Notes: generated from the letters alone by a model not told the origin. Shown: positions 1 through 10,481, counted from the first letter of the stretch. The stretch is DNA of 64,000 nt from Bradyrhizobium sp. SRL28 (GCF_018596315.1 NZ_JAHEAG010000003.1:620001-684000), one strand, 5' to 3'. Numbers and translations: made by a program.

Positions 1-1
1 G

Positions 2-127
2 ATTCCGATCGACCTCAAGGTCGGCGACCGCGTGCTGTTCGGCAAATGGTCGGGCACCGAGGTCAAGCTCGACGGCGAGGAACTCCTCATCATGAAGGAG
101 TCCGACATCATGGGCGTGCTGACGTAA
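2..127 (+). CDS. groES: Co-chaperonin GroES, C-terminal part (5' end outside the window)
   Basis: The last 41 codons of a GroES (Hsp10) are visible, ending in a TAA. The peptide contains the typical segment [16 protein letters not shown] followed by [13 protein letters not shown], which matches the conserved C-terminal beta strands of the 10-kDa lid that caps the GroEL ring. The start, the mobile loop and any CIRCE/HrcA operator lie upstream of the window. groEL follows 183 bases downstream on the same strand, the normal groESL order. The identification is safe because of the sequence and the neighbour. Confidence 0.95.
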   Translation: MPIDLKVGDRVLFGKWSGTEVKLDGEELLIMKESDIMGVLT

Positions 128-146
128 GCCACCGCGCAAACCAGTC

Positions 147-260
147 GTCATGCCCGGGCAAAAGCGCGAAGCGCGTCTTCGCGCTAGATGACCCGGGCAT
201 CCTTCTTCGGAAGAGTCTTACTCAGGCGATGGATTGCCGGGTCAAGCCCGGCAATGACGA
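147..260. repeat. Bradyrhizobium-type intergenic palindromic repeat (copy 1) between groES and groEL
   Basis: The 183-base groES-groEL spacer is filled by imperfect dyads: a GTCATGCCCGGGC arm near 147 facing GACCCGGGCAT near 190, then GCGATGGATTGCCGGGTC followed by AGCCCGGCAATGAC at 226-258. The second half is almost identical to 32723-32754 between the pirin and wrbA genes, so it is a dispersed element and not a groESL-specific signal. It would form stems in the mRNA and might influence the groES/groEL ratio, which is inference. Confidence 0.7.
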
Positions 261-265
261 GCTAA

Positions 266-1957
<1,692 letters not shown>

Positions 1958-1986
1958 GCCCAGCCCATCCTCACGCAAGCAGATCG

Positions 1987-2015
1987 AAGGCCGCCTCCGG
2001 GCGGCCTTCTTTTTT
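1987..2015 (+). terminator. Rho-independent terminator of groESL
   Basis: GGCCGCC (1989-1995) pairs with GGGCGGCC (1999-2006), and the hairpin is followed by a T-rich run at 2007-2015. It lies 30 bases after the groEL stop. The downstream gene is on the opposite strand, so the hairpin may also insulate the two convergent units. Confidence 0.85.
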
Positions 2016-2049
2016 GGCTCCGAGACTGCGAGTCGCAGGCCGGACGCGG

Positions 2050-2844
2050 TTATTCGTGACGCCAGACTTTGATTGCCGATATGAGCAGCAGCGCGGCCAG
2101 CACTGGCAACAATATTGAGTTCGGCACGAAGCCCAGCAACAGGCCGCCGATGAATGTCCCGACAATCGACCCGGCGGCCATAACCAGCAGGAACAGCTTG
2201 TTCCGGCCGATCACCGAGAAGCTGTCATCCATGCTGTAGCGGGTGAATCCCACCAGCATGGTTGGCAAGCTAACCGCCAGCGACAGGCTGCCCGCCAGTT
2301 TGATATCCGCGCCGAACAGCAGAACCAGGGTCGGGATTAGAAACTCACCACCGGCTACGCCCAGCAGCGATGCGATCACGCCGATGACAAAGCCGGCAAT
2401 GATCCCGGACGCCATAAGCGACGCGCCCGTAAGCGCCGGCGATCCCGCCACGGTATCATGAGCGAACAGCAGGATGCCGGCGATCAGCACCAGCAGTGCC
2501 GCAATAACGCGGTAGAGCGTTTCCGACTGAAGCCTCGTTGCCCATCCCGCACCAACCCACGCGCCAGCGAGGCTGCCGGCAAGCAGGTTGACAATGACCG
2601 GCCAGCTTGCGGCAACTGCAGCAAACGGCACGGTACTGGCGCGGAACGGCAGCGCAGTGGCGACCACGACAAGGCTTATCGCCTTGTTCAGGATAACGGC
2701 CTCAAGGCCATGAAAGCGAAAGAGGCTGATCAGGACGGGTAGTCGAAACTCGGCACCGCCGAGGCCGATCAAGCCGCCTAGCGTTCCAATGAGAGCGCCA
2801 GCACCGAATGCTAGCGGCTTAGAGCGCTTGATGATTTCAGGCAT
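2050..2844 (-). CDS. TauE/SafE family sulfite/anion exporter-like membrane protein
   Basis: 264-residue polytopic inner-membrane protein of the TauE/SafE (DUF81) family, whose members export sulfite, sulfoacetate and related organosulfur anions or move them inward. Two halves each begin with a glycine-rich segment: GALIGTLGGLIGLGGAEFRLP near residue 15 and VIGVIASLLGVAGGEFLIP near residue 155, the family's duplicated G-GGG motif, with about eight hydrophobic helices. The ATG at 2844 begins MPEIIKRSKPLAF. A GTG at 2904 would add 20 residues without family character. It converges with groEL. Substrate unknown. Confidence 0.85.
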   Translation of the reverse strand: MPEIIKRSKPLAFGAGALIGTLGGLIGLGGAEFRLPVLISLFRFHGLEAVILNKAISLVVVATALPFRASTVPFAAVAASWPVIVNLLAGSLAGAWVGAGWATRLQSETLYRVIAALLVLIAGILLFAHDTVAGSPALTGASLMASGIIAGFVIGVIASLLGVAGGEFLIPTLVLLFGADIKLAGSLSLAVSLPTMLVGFTRYSMDDSFSVIGRNKLFLLVMAAGSIVGTFIGGLLLGFVPNSILLPVLAALLLISAIKVWRHE

Positions 2845-3138
2845 GGCAGCACGACAGCTTGGGAGCTTTGGATACCCGCGATCCGTCGTGCCGGTGTGCT
2901 GCACACCCTGCTTACGGCAGAGTGTGGGGTACTTAGCTTATCAGTTAGCAGGGCAGCGTCTAGCCGCCCTTTGGAGAGAATGCGTCTGCCGATGGCGCGC
3001 GCGAGGTGCCGGTGAGTACCTTACCGGTCCACGGCAAAACGGGCAGGATGACGCCTCCTCACGGCCTTCTTTTTGGCCGAAGACGCCGAGGTTTGCTAAC
3101 TAGGACGTCACCGACTCCATCGTTTCAGGGAATTTCAT
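2845..3138. other. Intergenic region between divergent genes, promoter region
   Basis: About 290 bases separate the divergent TauE-like gene and the exported protein that starts at 3139. I see a short dyad CCGGT...ACCGG at about 3009-3027 and a small CGGCC/GGCCG hairpin near 3062-3079, but no convincing reading frame and no motif I can name. It presumably holds both promoters. Confidence 0.4.
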
Positions 3139-4338
3139 ATGCGCGCGCGCTTCCTTCTCCTGCTCGGTCTGATCACGGTCTCCCCGAGCCTCGCTTTCGC
3201 CCAGATGAAACTCCCCTCCAAGACGGCGCCGGGCGCGACCGAGACGCGCTATTTCACCGCGATCGACGGCCTGATGGACGGCAATGCCGACGTCATCCTG
3301 AAGGAAACCCGGCAGGGCAAGACCGTCACCGCGGCCGTGCTCGACGTCTGCTATCCTGCCGCGAAGGGCTCCGATCGCAAGGACCGCTTCATCGCCAACC
3401 TCACCGTCAGCGGCCAGAGCCTGACCGGCACGACGCAAAGCGTCGGTGACAAGCTGCCGGTCACCGTCAAGCTGTCGCGCAAGCCTGTCGCGGACACGTT
3501 CGAATTCCGTGGCCAGATCACGATTGGCCAGGCCGTGACCGAGGTGACCTCGACGGACAATTCCGATCTCAGCGAGAAGGAATTCCTCGACAACCAGACC
3601 AGTGACGACGGCATCACCCCGGCGCCGAAGGATTTTACCGAGGTCTCGCCGGAAGCGTTCGGCGTGCGGGTCAAGCTCGACGCCGCGCTCGATTTCCTCA
3701 AAAGCCTCAAGGGCGAGGCCGTCGAGGTCGGGCTGTCGAGCCTTTCGATTTCCTGCGATGCGCTGCGCGCCGGCGAGCAGACCATCAACCTCACGGCCGA
3801 TCCGGAGCGCACTGCTGCACTGATTGCGAAGGCCAAATCGATGCCGGGCGTGGTCGCAGCGGGATGGACCAGCGGCTCTGTCGAGATGGACCGCGCCATC
3901 CGTTTCGCGGCCGCCGAATGGCGCGACGGCGACAAGATCAACAAGGAGAAGATCGCATCGGCGATATCAGCCGTTCTCTCCAGGACGCTCGCAGCCAAGG
4001 CGGCGGGCTCCGACTGGGACGCCAATACCGGAAAACTGACATTGACCTTCAAGCGGCCGAGCCCGGTCTATCCGGCGCTCGCGCTCACCGAAAGCGTCGA
4101 GGTCACCGCCCTGGTCTCGCCGGACAAGCCCGGTGCGTCGGACAGGCTGATGCTGTGGATCTCGAGCCCGGTGATCACGACCGCGGATGAAGGCGCGGGC
4201 GCGAAGCTGAACCTGTCGGAAGAGTCCACCGGCGACGAGGAAGGCGGCGAGCCGAAGGACGACAATGGTTCGGTCGAAGCGCTGGCCAAGGAATTCAAGG
4301 GCCAGCGCTGGGACGCCGACAAGAGTGTGTGGAAATGA
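3139..4338 (+). CDS. Exported protein of unknown function (399 aa)
   Basis: The N-terminus is a clear Sec signal peptide (MRARFLLLLGLITVSPSLAFAQ, likely cleaved after AFA). The mature part contains no motif I recognise. It has only two cysteines, many beta-type alternating stretches, and an acidic low-complexity segment (EESTGDEEGGEPKDDNGS) near residue 357 before the C-terminus. CAGGGAATTTCAT precedes the ATG. It stands alone between the divergent TauE gene and the next membrane-anchored hypothetical. Probably periplasmic; I cannot give a function. Confidence 0.75.
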   Translation: MRARFLLLLGLITVSPSLAFAQMKLPSKTAPGATETRYFTAIDGLMDGNADVILKETRQGKTVTAAVLDVCYPAAKGSDRKDRFIANLTVSGQSLTGTTQSVGDKLPVTVKLSRKPVADTFEFRGQITIGQAVTEVTSTDNSDLSEKEFLDNQTSDDGITPAPKDFTEVSPEAFGVRVKLDAALDFLKSLKGEAVEVGLSSLSISCDALRAGEQTINLTADPERTAALIAKAKSMPGVVAAGWTSGSVEMDRAIRFAAAEWRDGDKINKEKIASAISAVLSRTLAAKAAGSDWDANTGKLTLTFKRPSPVYPALALTESVEVTALVSPDKPGASDRLMLWISSPVITTADEGAGAKLNLSEESTGDEEGGEPKDDNGSVEALAKEFKGQRWDADKSVWK

Positions 4339-4495
4339 TCCGCAGGCCGGCACGATAGGGCGACCGGCAAGCTGCGCGCGTATCCATGCCTCCGCCGCGG
4401 TAAAGCGCGCAATGATCTTGCTCCCGGGCCCTGATTGTTAAGATTCGATTCAGCTTAGAGGAACATCATCGGCTCTCCGAAATCTGGGTCACGCC

Positions 4496-5188
4496 ATGCA
4501 AGACCGCGAGCCGAGTACCTCTGAGAGCATCTGGTCGGGGAATGTGGTTGCCGGGCAGTGGCGGGAGCAACGCGCGAGCCTGTGGAATTTCCTTAAATCC
4601 GATCGCGACGAAGTATTGGTGGTGCGGGAGCCATTTGGCGATCAGGCACGCGCCGCTGTGCTGGTCGCTGCAGCGGTGGTGGCAAGCTTTGGACTGGGAT
4701 GGGCCGGCGGCCTGAACTGGCCGCAGTTCGCAAGCGAGCTTGGTCTGGTAGAAGTTGCGCAGAAAGAAACGCCCTCGCCGCGAATTTCCGAAGCACGATC
4801 AAGCGGCAGGATTGAAGGCGCTCGAAAGACGGCATCGGCGTCAGATGCGCCCGCCATTGTCGGCAGCATTCCCAAGCCGTCCGCCCTGTTGCCGGGCGGT
4901 GCACGCCCGTCTGCGGGCCCGGCCTCCCAGGCCAATGCGGGCCCTTCCGCCGCCGTGATCGCGATGCGGCAGCCCCTGGTGGCGGCGCCGGAAACCAAGC
5001 CGGCGACGATTCCCGGTTGGACGGTTGTTGATGTCAGGGACGGCACCGCTGTTCTCGAAGGTCCTGACGGAATTCGGATGGCCGCACGCGGCGACACAAT
5101 TCCCGGTCTAGGACGCGTGGAGTCCATCGTGCGCTGGGGCAACCGCTGGGTCATTGCCACCGCCAGCGGATTGATTGCGACGCAGTAA
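4496..5188 (+). CDS. Single-pass membrane protein of unknown function (230 aa)
   Basis: One hydrophobic segment lies near residues 52-70 (AVLVAAAVVASFGLGWAGG), after a charged N-terminal cytoplasmic part. A Pro/Ala/Ser-rich linker follows (about 90-165), then a compact C-terminal domain of about 58 residues starting at IPGWTVVDVRDGTAVLEGP and containing RGDTIPGLGRVESI and RWGNRWVIAT. The C-terminal pattern resembles the periplasmic homology-region fold of PilP/GspC-like proteins, which is only my impression. The ATG has a weak ribosome site. No operon partner. Confidence 0.65.
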   Translation: MQDREPSTSESIWSGNVVAGQWREQRASLWNFLKSDRDEVLVVREPFGDQARAAVLVAAAVVASFGLGWAGGLNWPQFASELGLVEVAQKETPSPRISEARSSGRIEGARKTASASDAPAIVGSIPKPSALLPGGARPSAGPASQANAGPSAAVIAMRQPLVAAPETKPATIPGWTVVDVRDGTAVLEGPDGIRMAARGDTIPGLGRVESIVRWGNRWVIATASGLIATQ

Positions 5189-5218
5189 CAGAGCTCATGG
5201 TCGACCGTTATCTGCAGA

Positions 5219-5689
5219 TCAAGGCTGCAGGCGTTTGGTCATGAACAGGCTAAGCGGGTCAGACGTGTAGGTGCCGAACGGCAGACATTCCTGATAGCCA
5301 GATGCGCGATAGAGCCCGATCGCCTCTGGTTGCCTGATGCCTGTCTCCAGACTGATACGGCTGACGTGCTTCTGGCGCGCGGCATCTTCCAGTGCAACAA
5401 GCAAACGTCGACCTAAACCAGTTCCCCGGGCTTCCCTACGTACGAACATGCGCTTTATTTCGGCATGTCCAGGCGCGATGATCCGAAATGCGATCGATCC
5501 GAGAAGTTCTCCGTTACGGCGCGCGGCGAGAAAGACCGCGTCGGGTGCTGCAAGCGCATCCACGTCCACGACGTGATTGCTTTCGGATGGATACAGCGCC
5601 TGCAGGTATGCACCCGATTCGGCGAAGATAAGCCGCACGTCCGCCTGCCTCGGATCCTCGGGCCCTATGCTGATCTCAGGCTTACTCAT
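5219..5689 (-). CDS. GNAT family N-acetyltransferase
   Basis: 156-residue GCN5-related acetyltransferase that would transfer acetyl from acetyl-CoA to an amine. Motif A is clear: EIKRMFVRREARGTGLGRRLL (about 77-97), with the R-G-T-G-L-G pyrophosphate loop, followed by SLETGIRQPEAIGLYRASGY, the usual motif B with the conserved Tyr. The segment after it, FGTYTSDPLSLFMTK, is the family's closing strand. The acceptor is not evident. It is convergent with the preceding membrane protein. Confidence 0.85.
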   Translation of the reverse strand: MSKPEISIGPEDPRQADVRLIFAESGAYLQALYPSESNHVVDVDALAAPDAVFLAARRNGELLGSIAFRIIAPGHAEIKRMFVRREARGTGLGRRLLVALEDAARQKHVSRISLETGIRQPEAIGLYRASGYQECLPFGTYTSDPLSLFMTKRLQP

Positions 5690-5715
5690 CTTCGGCCATT
5701 TGGCACACGAGGCCT

Positions 5716-5816
5716 AGAGCGGAATGACTTTTCTTCGAAACGTCATCCCGCTCTATCTCTTCGATTTGAGCATGATCTTTTCGGAAAACCGGTACCCACT
5801 TTTCCGGATCATGCTC
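5716..5816. repeat. Two adjacent long palindromes, dispersed rhizobial repeat
   Basis: The first dyad is AGAGCGGAATGAC (5716-5728) against GTCATCCCGCTCT (5742-5754). The second is GAGCATGATC (5768-5777) against GATCATGCTC (5807-5816), with further pairing inside (TTTTCGGAAAACCGG / CCACTTTTCCG). This sequence is familiar from many rhizobial intergenic regions (established knowledge from memory). The right end overlaps the stop codon of the next gene (5816-5818), so it may act as its transcript end on the minus strand. Confidence 0.75.
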
Positions 5817-6232
5817 TAGTTCGTGTTGATGCGAAACCGCAGCGTCTTCGCGCCGATGAACGACACGAGATCGCCCTGCCGTTTCCAGGTGGCCGCTTCC
5901 GTGAGCGCCGCGATCAACTCGTCATCGGCCTGAGCCCGGTCCGGCGGACAGGGCCGGTTTTGCATCGCGCCGGCGACGAAGATCACGGTGTTGCCCGCCA
6001 CCGAAAACTGGCCCTTGCCGCCCTTGCACCAGAGTTCGAGGACCACCTCGCCGGCATCGCCGATCTCCAGATTGGGGATCCGCTTGGATCCGGGCTGGCG
6101 GTTCACGTCGAGCTGCATTTCCGTCCCGAACGGAAAGCCGTCATCGGCCAGTGCCGGGCTGAAATGCAGGGCGGTGGCGATCAGCAAGAGCGAAGTGGCG
6201 CCTGCCCGGGCCGTGCGTGCGAATGAAATCAT
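5816..6232 (-). CDS. Exported META/HslJ-like domain protein
   Basis: 138 residues with a Sec signal peptide (ATSLLLIATALHFSPALA, cleavage near residue 29). The end, DDELIAALTEAATWKRQGD followed by LVSFIGAKTLRFR, has the form of the META/HslJ domain, in which a late Trp precedes a short strand pair. The cysteines at ELWCKGGKG and QNRPCPPD could form a disulfide. GGGAGATAGC precedes the ATG. META-domain proteins are often linked to heat or envelope stress, but no specific role is known here. Family call moderate. Confidence 0.65.
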   Translation of the reverse strand: MISFARTARAGATSLLLIATALHFSPALADDGFPFGTEMQLDVNRQPGSKRIPNLEIGDAGEVVLELWCKGGKGQFSVAGNTVIFVAGAMQNRPCPPDRAQADDELIAALTEAATWKRQGDLVSFIGAKTLRFRINTN

Positions 6233-6476
6233 GCTATCTCCCGAAAAATACCAGACCTACCGCGCCGCGCGCCGTTCTATTGGACAACGACGTGGTTGGC
6301 TAGGGCGTGTACGCAGAGATCGGGATCGCCGAGACATTCCGGATAACGGACTCTGAAAGCGCGCAACGTGGCCTTGGCTGGTCAAAACCGGGCACGTCTG
6401 TAAAATCTTTGACATATTGGTCCTGGGTTTTGTTGAGCCGTCCCAACAGTCGTTTGCCAGGAAGGGTCCTGTCGCG

Positions 6477-6986
6477 GTGAAGCAGCGAACCGTCGTCGTG
6501 AATGACCGGATGCAGCGGGGTTATCGATACGTTCTCGCTGCACCCGTTGGCCGCAACTTTGACCCGGACTTCCACCCCGAACTCACGCCGGCGGAAATGC
6601 TGCGCCTTGGCGTCTTCGGCGGAAAATACATGACCGATTGCAAGAACGAGTTTCCGGCCAGTTGGTTCGCAAAGGCAAAACTCTCCCCGAAACGCGCAGA
6701 CGCCAAGCTGAATTTCTTTGGAGTTGCTGCCAGCCAGCCGCTCTCGGTGTGGCGCAAGAAGGGCTGGATACACCCCGAAGACCCGCGCGGCTGGTTTCAA
6801 TGGTACTGCCGCTATTATCGCGGACGGCGGCTTCCGGACGAAGATACACGACAGATCAAACGCTGGGCGGCGATCCGAAGGCACGTGCGCCAACTGCAGA
6901 TGAATTGCGAGCCGGGCGATCTTTTCTGCCGGAAGCGTCAACGGCAGGCGCTGCTGCATTGGGCTTATGACAGCCGGAAACTCTGA
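6477..6986 (+). CDS. Conserved protein of unknown function rich in aromatic residues
   Basis: 169 residues from the GTG at 6477, chosen because AGGAAGGG lies 11 bases upstream; a TTG at 6417 would add 20 residues. The protein has no signal peptide and no membrane segment. It contains strongly patterned stretches, LGVFGGKYMTDCKNEFP and DPRGWFQWYCRYYRGRR, then IKRWAAIRRHVRQLQMNC and RQRQALLHWAYDSRKL. I recall closely similar sequences annotated only as hypothetical in many bacteria and some eukaryotes, so it is likely a real conserved family. The basic, Arg/Trp-rich C-terminal half could bind nucleic acid, which is a guess. Confidence 0.75.
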   Translation: MKQRTVVVNDRMQRGYRYVLAAPVGRNFDPDFHPELTPAEMLRLGVFGGKYMTDCKNEFPASWFAKAKLSPKRADAKLNFFGVAASQPLSVWRKKGWIHPEDPRGWFQWYCRYYRGRRLPDEDTRQIKRWAAIRRHVRQLQMNCEPGDLFCRKRQRQALLHWAYDSRKL

Positions 6987-7191
6987 AACCTCCGTGGGAA
7001 GCGCCGGCGGCAATCACAAGATTCCGACTGCTTGGTGCGTCCAGCAAGAGTTGAGCACGCAAGGCTCAAGCAATAAGCAAAGGAGCTATTTTTCATTCAC
7101 TTCCTGATGCAGCAACGCTTTGACTGTTGCGATGAACTGAGGTGGGATCAGGCGTGCGCCTGGATGCGCGTTCAAATCAGGGAGAGATCCG

Positions 7192-8646
7192 ATGTGCGCG
7201 GGTGATGACAAGAACTGTCCGGAATTCGAATTGCACCATCGCAAGTTCAAGGAAACGCTTGATCGCGAACGCCGATCGTTCCTGAGGTCCAGCTTCGCCG
7301 CAGCCGGAGGCGCCGCAGCGATGACCGCGGGCGGTATTTCTCTGGTGACGCCGCAGATGGCGGCTGCTGCCGAAAAGAACCAACCCGCCAAGCGATCCTA
7401 TCATCATCTGCCGGCAACTGCCGAAACTGTGCATTGGGGCTATTTCAGCAAGAAACTGAAACCGCAGGTCGAGATCGATTCCGGCGACTTCATTACCATT
7501 GAGGCGTTGACTCACCATGCCAATGACGACGCCGAGCGCATGGTGAAGGGCGATCCCGGCGCCGAAAGCGTGTTCCTGTGGACCAAGGAAAAGAAGGGCG
7601 TGAACCGGCGCGGCGCCGGACCGATGGATGCCTCGCTATTCGGGCGTGGCGCCGGCGAGGGCCTTGGCGTGCACATCTGCACAGGCCCGGTCTACGTCCG
7701 CGGCGCCCAGGACGGCGACGTGATCGAGTTGCGTATTATCGACGTCACGCCCCGGCCATGCGCCAATCCGCAATATCGTGGAAAAGCCTTCGGCAGCAAC
7801 GCGGCGGCATGGTGGGGCTTTCACTACAAGGACTTGTTGACCGAGCCTAAACCGCGCGAAGTGATCACGATCTACGAGGTCGACGCGTCAGGCGAACGCA
7901 ACTGGGCGAAAGCCGTGTACAATTTCCAATGGACTCCACAGACCGATCCTTCGGGCGTCGTGCACAAAACCATCGACTATCCCGGCGTTCCGGTCGATCA
8001 CTCCACGATCAAGGAGAACCACGGCATCCTGAAGAATGTGCGCATTCCGATACGTCCGCATTTCGGCGTCATCGGCCTGGCGCCGAAGGAAGCCGATATC
8101 GTCGATTCAATTCCGCCGAGCTATACCGGAGGCAACATCGACAATTGGCGGATCGGCAAGGGCGCCACGATGTATTATCCGGTCGCAGTCGAAGGAGGCC
8201 TGCTGTCTGTTGGCGACCCGCACGCCTCGCAGGGAGACTCCGAGCTTTGCGGCACGGCCATCGAAAGCTCGCTGAACGGCACCTTCCAGATCATTCTGCA
8301 CAAGAAAGCCGACCTCGTCGGCACGGCTCTCGAAGCCCTCGACTATCCGATGCTGGAAACCAGGGATGAGTGGCTAGTGCACGGCTTCAGCTTCGCCAAT
8401 TATCTCACCGAGTTGGGAGACAAGGCGCAGTCAGACATTTACTCGAAATCGTCGGTTGACCTGGCTTTGCGCGATGCGTTCCGCAAGATGCGTAAATTCC
8501 TGATGACGACCAAGAAGCTGACCGAAGATGAGGCGATCTCTTTGATTACGGTTGGCGTCGACTTCGGCATCACCCAGGTGGTCGATGGAAATTGGGGCGT
8601 CCATGCGGTCATCAAGAAGGATATCTTCGCCGGAGGCGAGACCTGA
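7192..8646 (+). CDS. Tat-exported acetamidase/formamidase family protein
   Basis: 484 residues. The N-terminus carries a twin-arginine signal, RRSFLRSSFAAAGG near residues 27-40, followed by a hydrophobic stretch and an Ala-rich cleavage zone ending about 60, so the folded enzyme would be exported. The mature part is FmdA/AmdA-like: QVEIDSGDFITIEALTHHAND, GPVYVRGAQDGDVIELRI, then VGDPHASQGDSELCGTAIES, the conserved metal-site signature. The family hydrolyses formamide, acetamide or related short amides to ammonia and acid. It is longer than the usual 310-410 residues mainly because of the signal. GGGAGAGATCCG precedes the ATG. Substrate uncertain. Confidence 0.85.
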   Translation: MCAGDDKNCPEFELHHRKFKETLDRERRSFLRSSFAAAGGAAAMTAGGISLVTPQMAAAAEKNQPAKRSYHHLPATAETVHWGYFSKKLKPQVEIDSGDFITIEALTHHANDDAERMVKGDPGAESVFLWTKEKKGVNRRGAGPMDASLFGRGAGEGLGVHICTGPVYVRGAQDGDVIELRIIDVTPRPCANPQYRGKAFGSNAAAWWGFHYKDLLTEPKPREVITIYEVDASGERNWAKAVYNFQWTPQTDPSGVVHKTIDYPGVPVDHSTIKENHGILKNVRIPIRPHFGVIGLAPKEADIVDSIPPSYTGGNIDNWRIGKGATMYYPVAVEGGLLSVGDPHASQGDSELCGTAIESSLNGTFQIILHKKADLVGTALEALDYPMLETRDEWLVHGFSFANYLTELGDKAQSDIYSKSSVDLALRDAFRKMRKFLMTTKKLTEDEAISLITVGVDFGITQVVDGNWGVHAVIKKDIFAGGET

Positions 8647-8766
8647 TCCAAAAACACCGGGGTGGTCGGTTCCGGCATGAGCTTGGCCGCGTTTGATTAC
8701 GCCCGTCGGTCTTGCGAGACCACACGCGAAACGGGGCCTCAGTACGAATCCCATACCGGTAACAAA

Positions 8767-8790
8767 TCCCCGCGGCGTCGGCCGCGGGGA
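8767..8790 (-). terminator. Hairpin downstream of the lactate permease gene
   Basis: TCCCCGCGG (8767-8775) pairs with CCGCGGGGA (8782-8790), a nine-base GC-rich stem. On the minus strand it is followed by ATTTGTT, a weak T tract. It lies 27 bases past the permease stop and is best read as its terminator. It may also stop the convergent acetamidase transcript. Confidence 0.65.
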
Positions 8791-8816
8791 TGGTCGGCGG
8801 ATCGCCCCGACGGCGG

Positions 8817-10481
8817 CTATTCAAGCACCATCAGCGTGAACGGATGGACGTAGGCCTGCAGCGTCACCAGCACGCCGACGAGGCAGGCCAGCACGATCGA
8901 ATGCAGGAAGACGTAACGCAGGATCGAGCCTTCGTGGCCGTACCAGTTGGTCGCCGTCGAGGCGACGACGATCGATTGCGCGTCGATCATCTTGCCCATG
9001 ACGCCGCCGGAGGAGTTGGCGGCGGCCATCAGAATGGGCGACAGGCCGAGCTGTTCGGCGGTGATCCTCTGCAGATTGCCGAACAGCACGTTGGAAGCGG
9101 TGTCCGATCCCGTCAGCGCCACGCCGAGCCAGCCGAGCAGCGTGCCGAAGAAGGGATAGAGCACGCCGGTGGCGGCAAAGGCGAGGCCGAGCGTGGCGTC
9201 GACGCCGGAGAGCCGCGTCAGCGTGCCGATGGCGAGCATCGCCGAGATCGTGATCAGCGAGATCGCGCACAGCCTGATGGTGCGGCCATATTCCGCAACC
9301 ATCTTCAGCGGCGAGAAGCCCATCAGGAAGCCGGAAATGATCGCGGCGATCAGCATGCCCGTCCCGGTGAAGGACAGGTAGGTGAAGTCGAACAGCGCCG
9401 CCTCCGGCGTCGGCTTCGCGGCCACCGGCGGAATCTTGTTGATCATATTGTGCAGCTCGGGCACCTGGTATTTCCAGGCGAAGTTCGCGTTCGCCCAACC
9501 CTTGAACGCGCCGGTGCCCCAGATCAGCATTACGACGCAGACGATGATCCACGGCAGCAGCGCGCTCCAGAGCTGCGCCTGGCTGAGCTTCGCCGTATTC
9601 AGAGGCTTGGCGGGCTTCATGGTCGCCGCCGATTCATCTTTTCCGCGCAGCGCCGGGGACAGCCAGAGCTCCCGGGGTTGCCAAACCTTGAGGAACAGGA
9701 TCAGGCAGCCCATCGAAATCAACGAGGCGCCGATATCGACGATCCAGGGGTTGATGAAGTTCGAGATCACAAATTGCGGAACAGCAAACGAGACGCCGGT
9801 GACGAGAATGGCCGGCCAGATCGCGATCATGCCGCGCCAGCCCGCAAACGCCCAGATCAGCCAGAACGGCACGATCAGCGAGAAGAACGGCAATTGCCGG
9901 CCGACCATCGCACCGAGGACATAGGGGTCGAGGCCGGTCACGGAGGCCAGCCCCTGGATCGGCGTGCCGAGCGCGCCATAGGCGACCGGCGCGGTGTTGG
10001 CGATCAGCGAGAGGCCCGAGGCGGCCAGCGGCGAGAAGCCGAGCCCGATCAGGATCGCGCCGGTGATCGCGACCGGCGTGCCGAAGCCCGATGCGCCTTC
10101 GAAGAACGCGCCGAAGGCGAACGCAATCAGAAGAAGCTGCAGCCGGCGGTCGGTGGTGACACCGCCGATCGCGCGCTGCAGCAGCTCGAACCGCCCGGTC
10201 TCGACCGTGATGCGGTAGAGAAAGATGACGTTGAGCACGATCCAGCCGATCGGAAAGAAGCCGATCACGACGCCGAGCAGCGAGGCGCGGATCGACATGT
10301 CGGCAGGCATGGTGAAGATGCCAATGGTGATCACGTTGGCAACGATCAGCGCGATGATGGCCGCGAGATGCGCCTTGACCTTGCCGCTGGCGATCAGCAC
10401 CAGCAGCGTGACCACAGGCAGGGCGGCGGCGATTGTCGACAGCGCGGCGTTGCCAAGCGGATTATAGTGTTGATCCCACAT
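8817..10481 (-). CDS. lctP: L-lactate permease (LctP/LldP family; also likely glycolate)
   Basis: 554-residue secondary transporter with about 13 hydrophobic segments. The ATG at 10481 begins MWDQHYNPLGNAA and is preceded by GGGGAGAACCGCA. The longer open frame to 10721 has no family character. Diagnostic stretches are FGAFFEGASGFGTPVAITG (about 130), which holds the family G-F-GTP motif, and LTGSDTASNVLFGNLQ with SSGGVMGKMID toward the C-terminus. LctP/GlcA proteins carry lactate and glycolate with H+. The glycolate oxidase genes lie 4 kb away on the same strand, so both substrates are plausible. Confidence 0.93.
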   Translation of the reverse strand: MWDQHYNPLGNAALSTIAAALPVVTLLVLIASGKVKAHLAAIIALIVANVITIGIFTMPADMSIRASLLGVVIGFFPIGWIVLNVIFLYRITVETGRFELLQRAIGGVTTDRRLQLLLIAFAFGAFFEGASGFGTPVAITGAILIGLGFSPLAASGLSLIANTAPVAYGALGTPIQGLASVTGLDPYVLGAMVGRQLPFFSLIVPFWLIWAFAGWRGMIAIWPAILVTGVSFAVPQFVISNFINPWIVDIGASLISMGCLILFLKVWQPRELWLSPALRGKDESAATMKPAKPLNTAKLSQAQLWSALLPWIIVCVVMLIWGTGAFKGWANANFAWKYQVPELHNMINKIPPVAAKPTPEAALFDFTYLSFTGTGMLIAAIISGFLMGFSPLKMVAEYGRTIRLCAISLITISAMLAIGTLTRLSGVDATLGLAFAATGVLYPFFGTLLGWLGVALTGSDTASNVLFGNLQRITAEQLGLSPILMAAANSSGGVMGKMIDAQSIVVASTATNWYGHEGSILRYVFLHSIVLACLVGVLVTLQAYVHPFTLMVLE

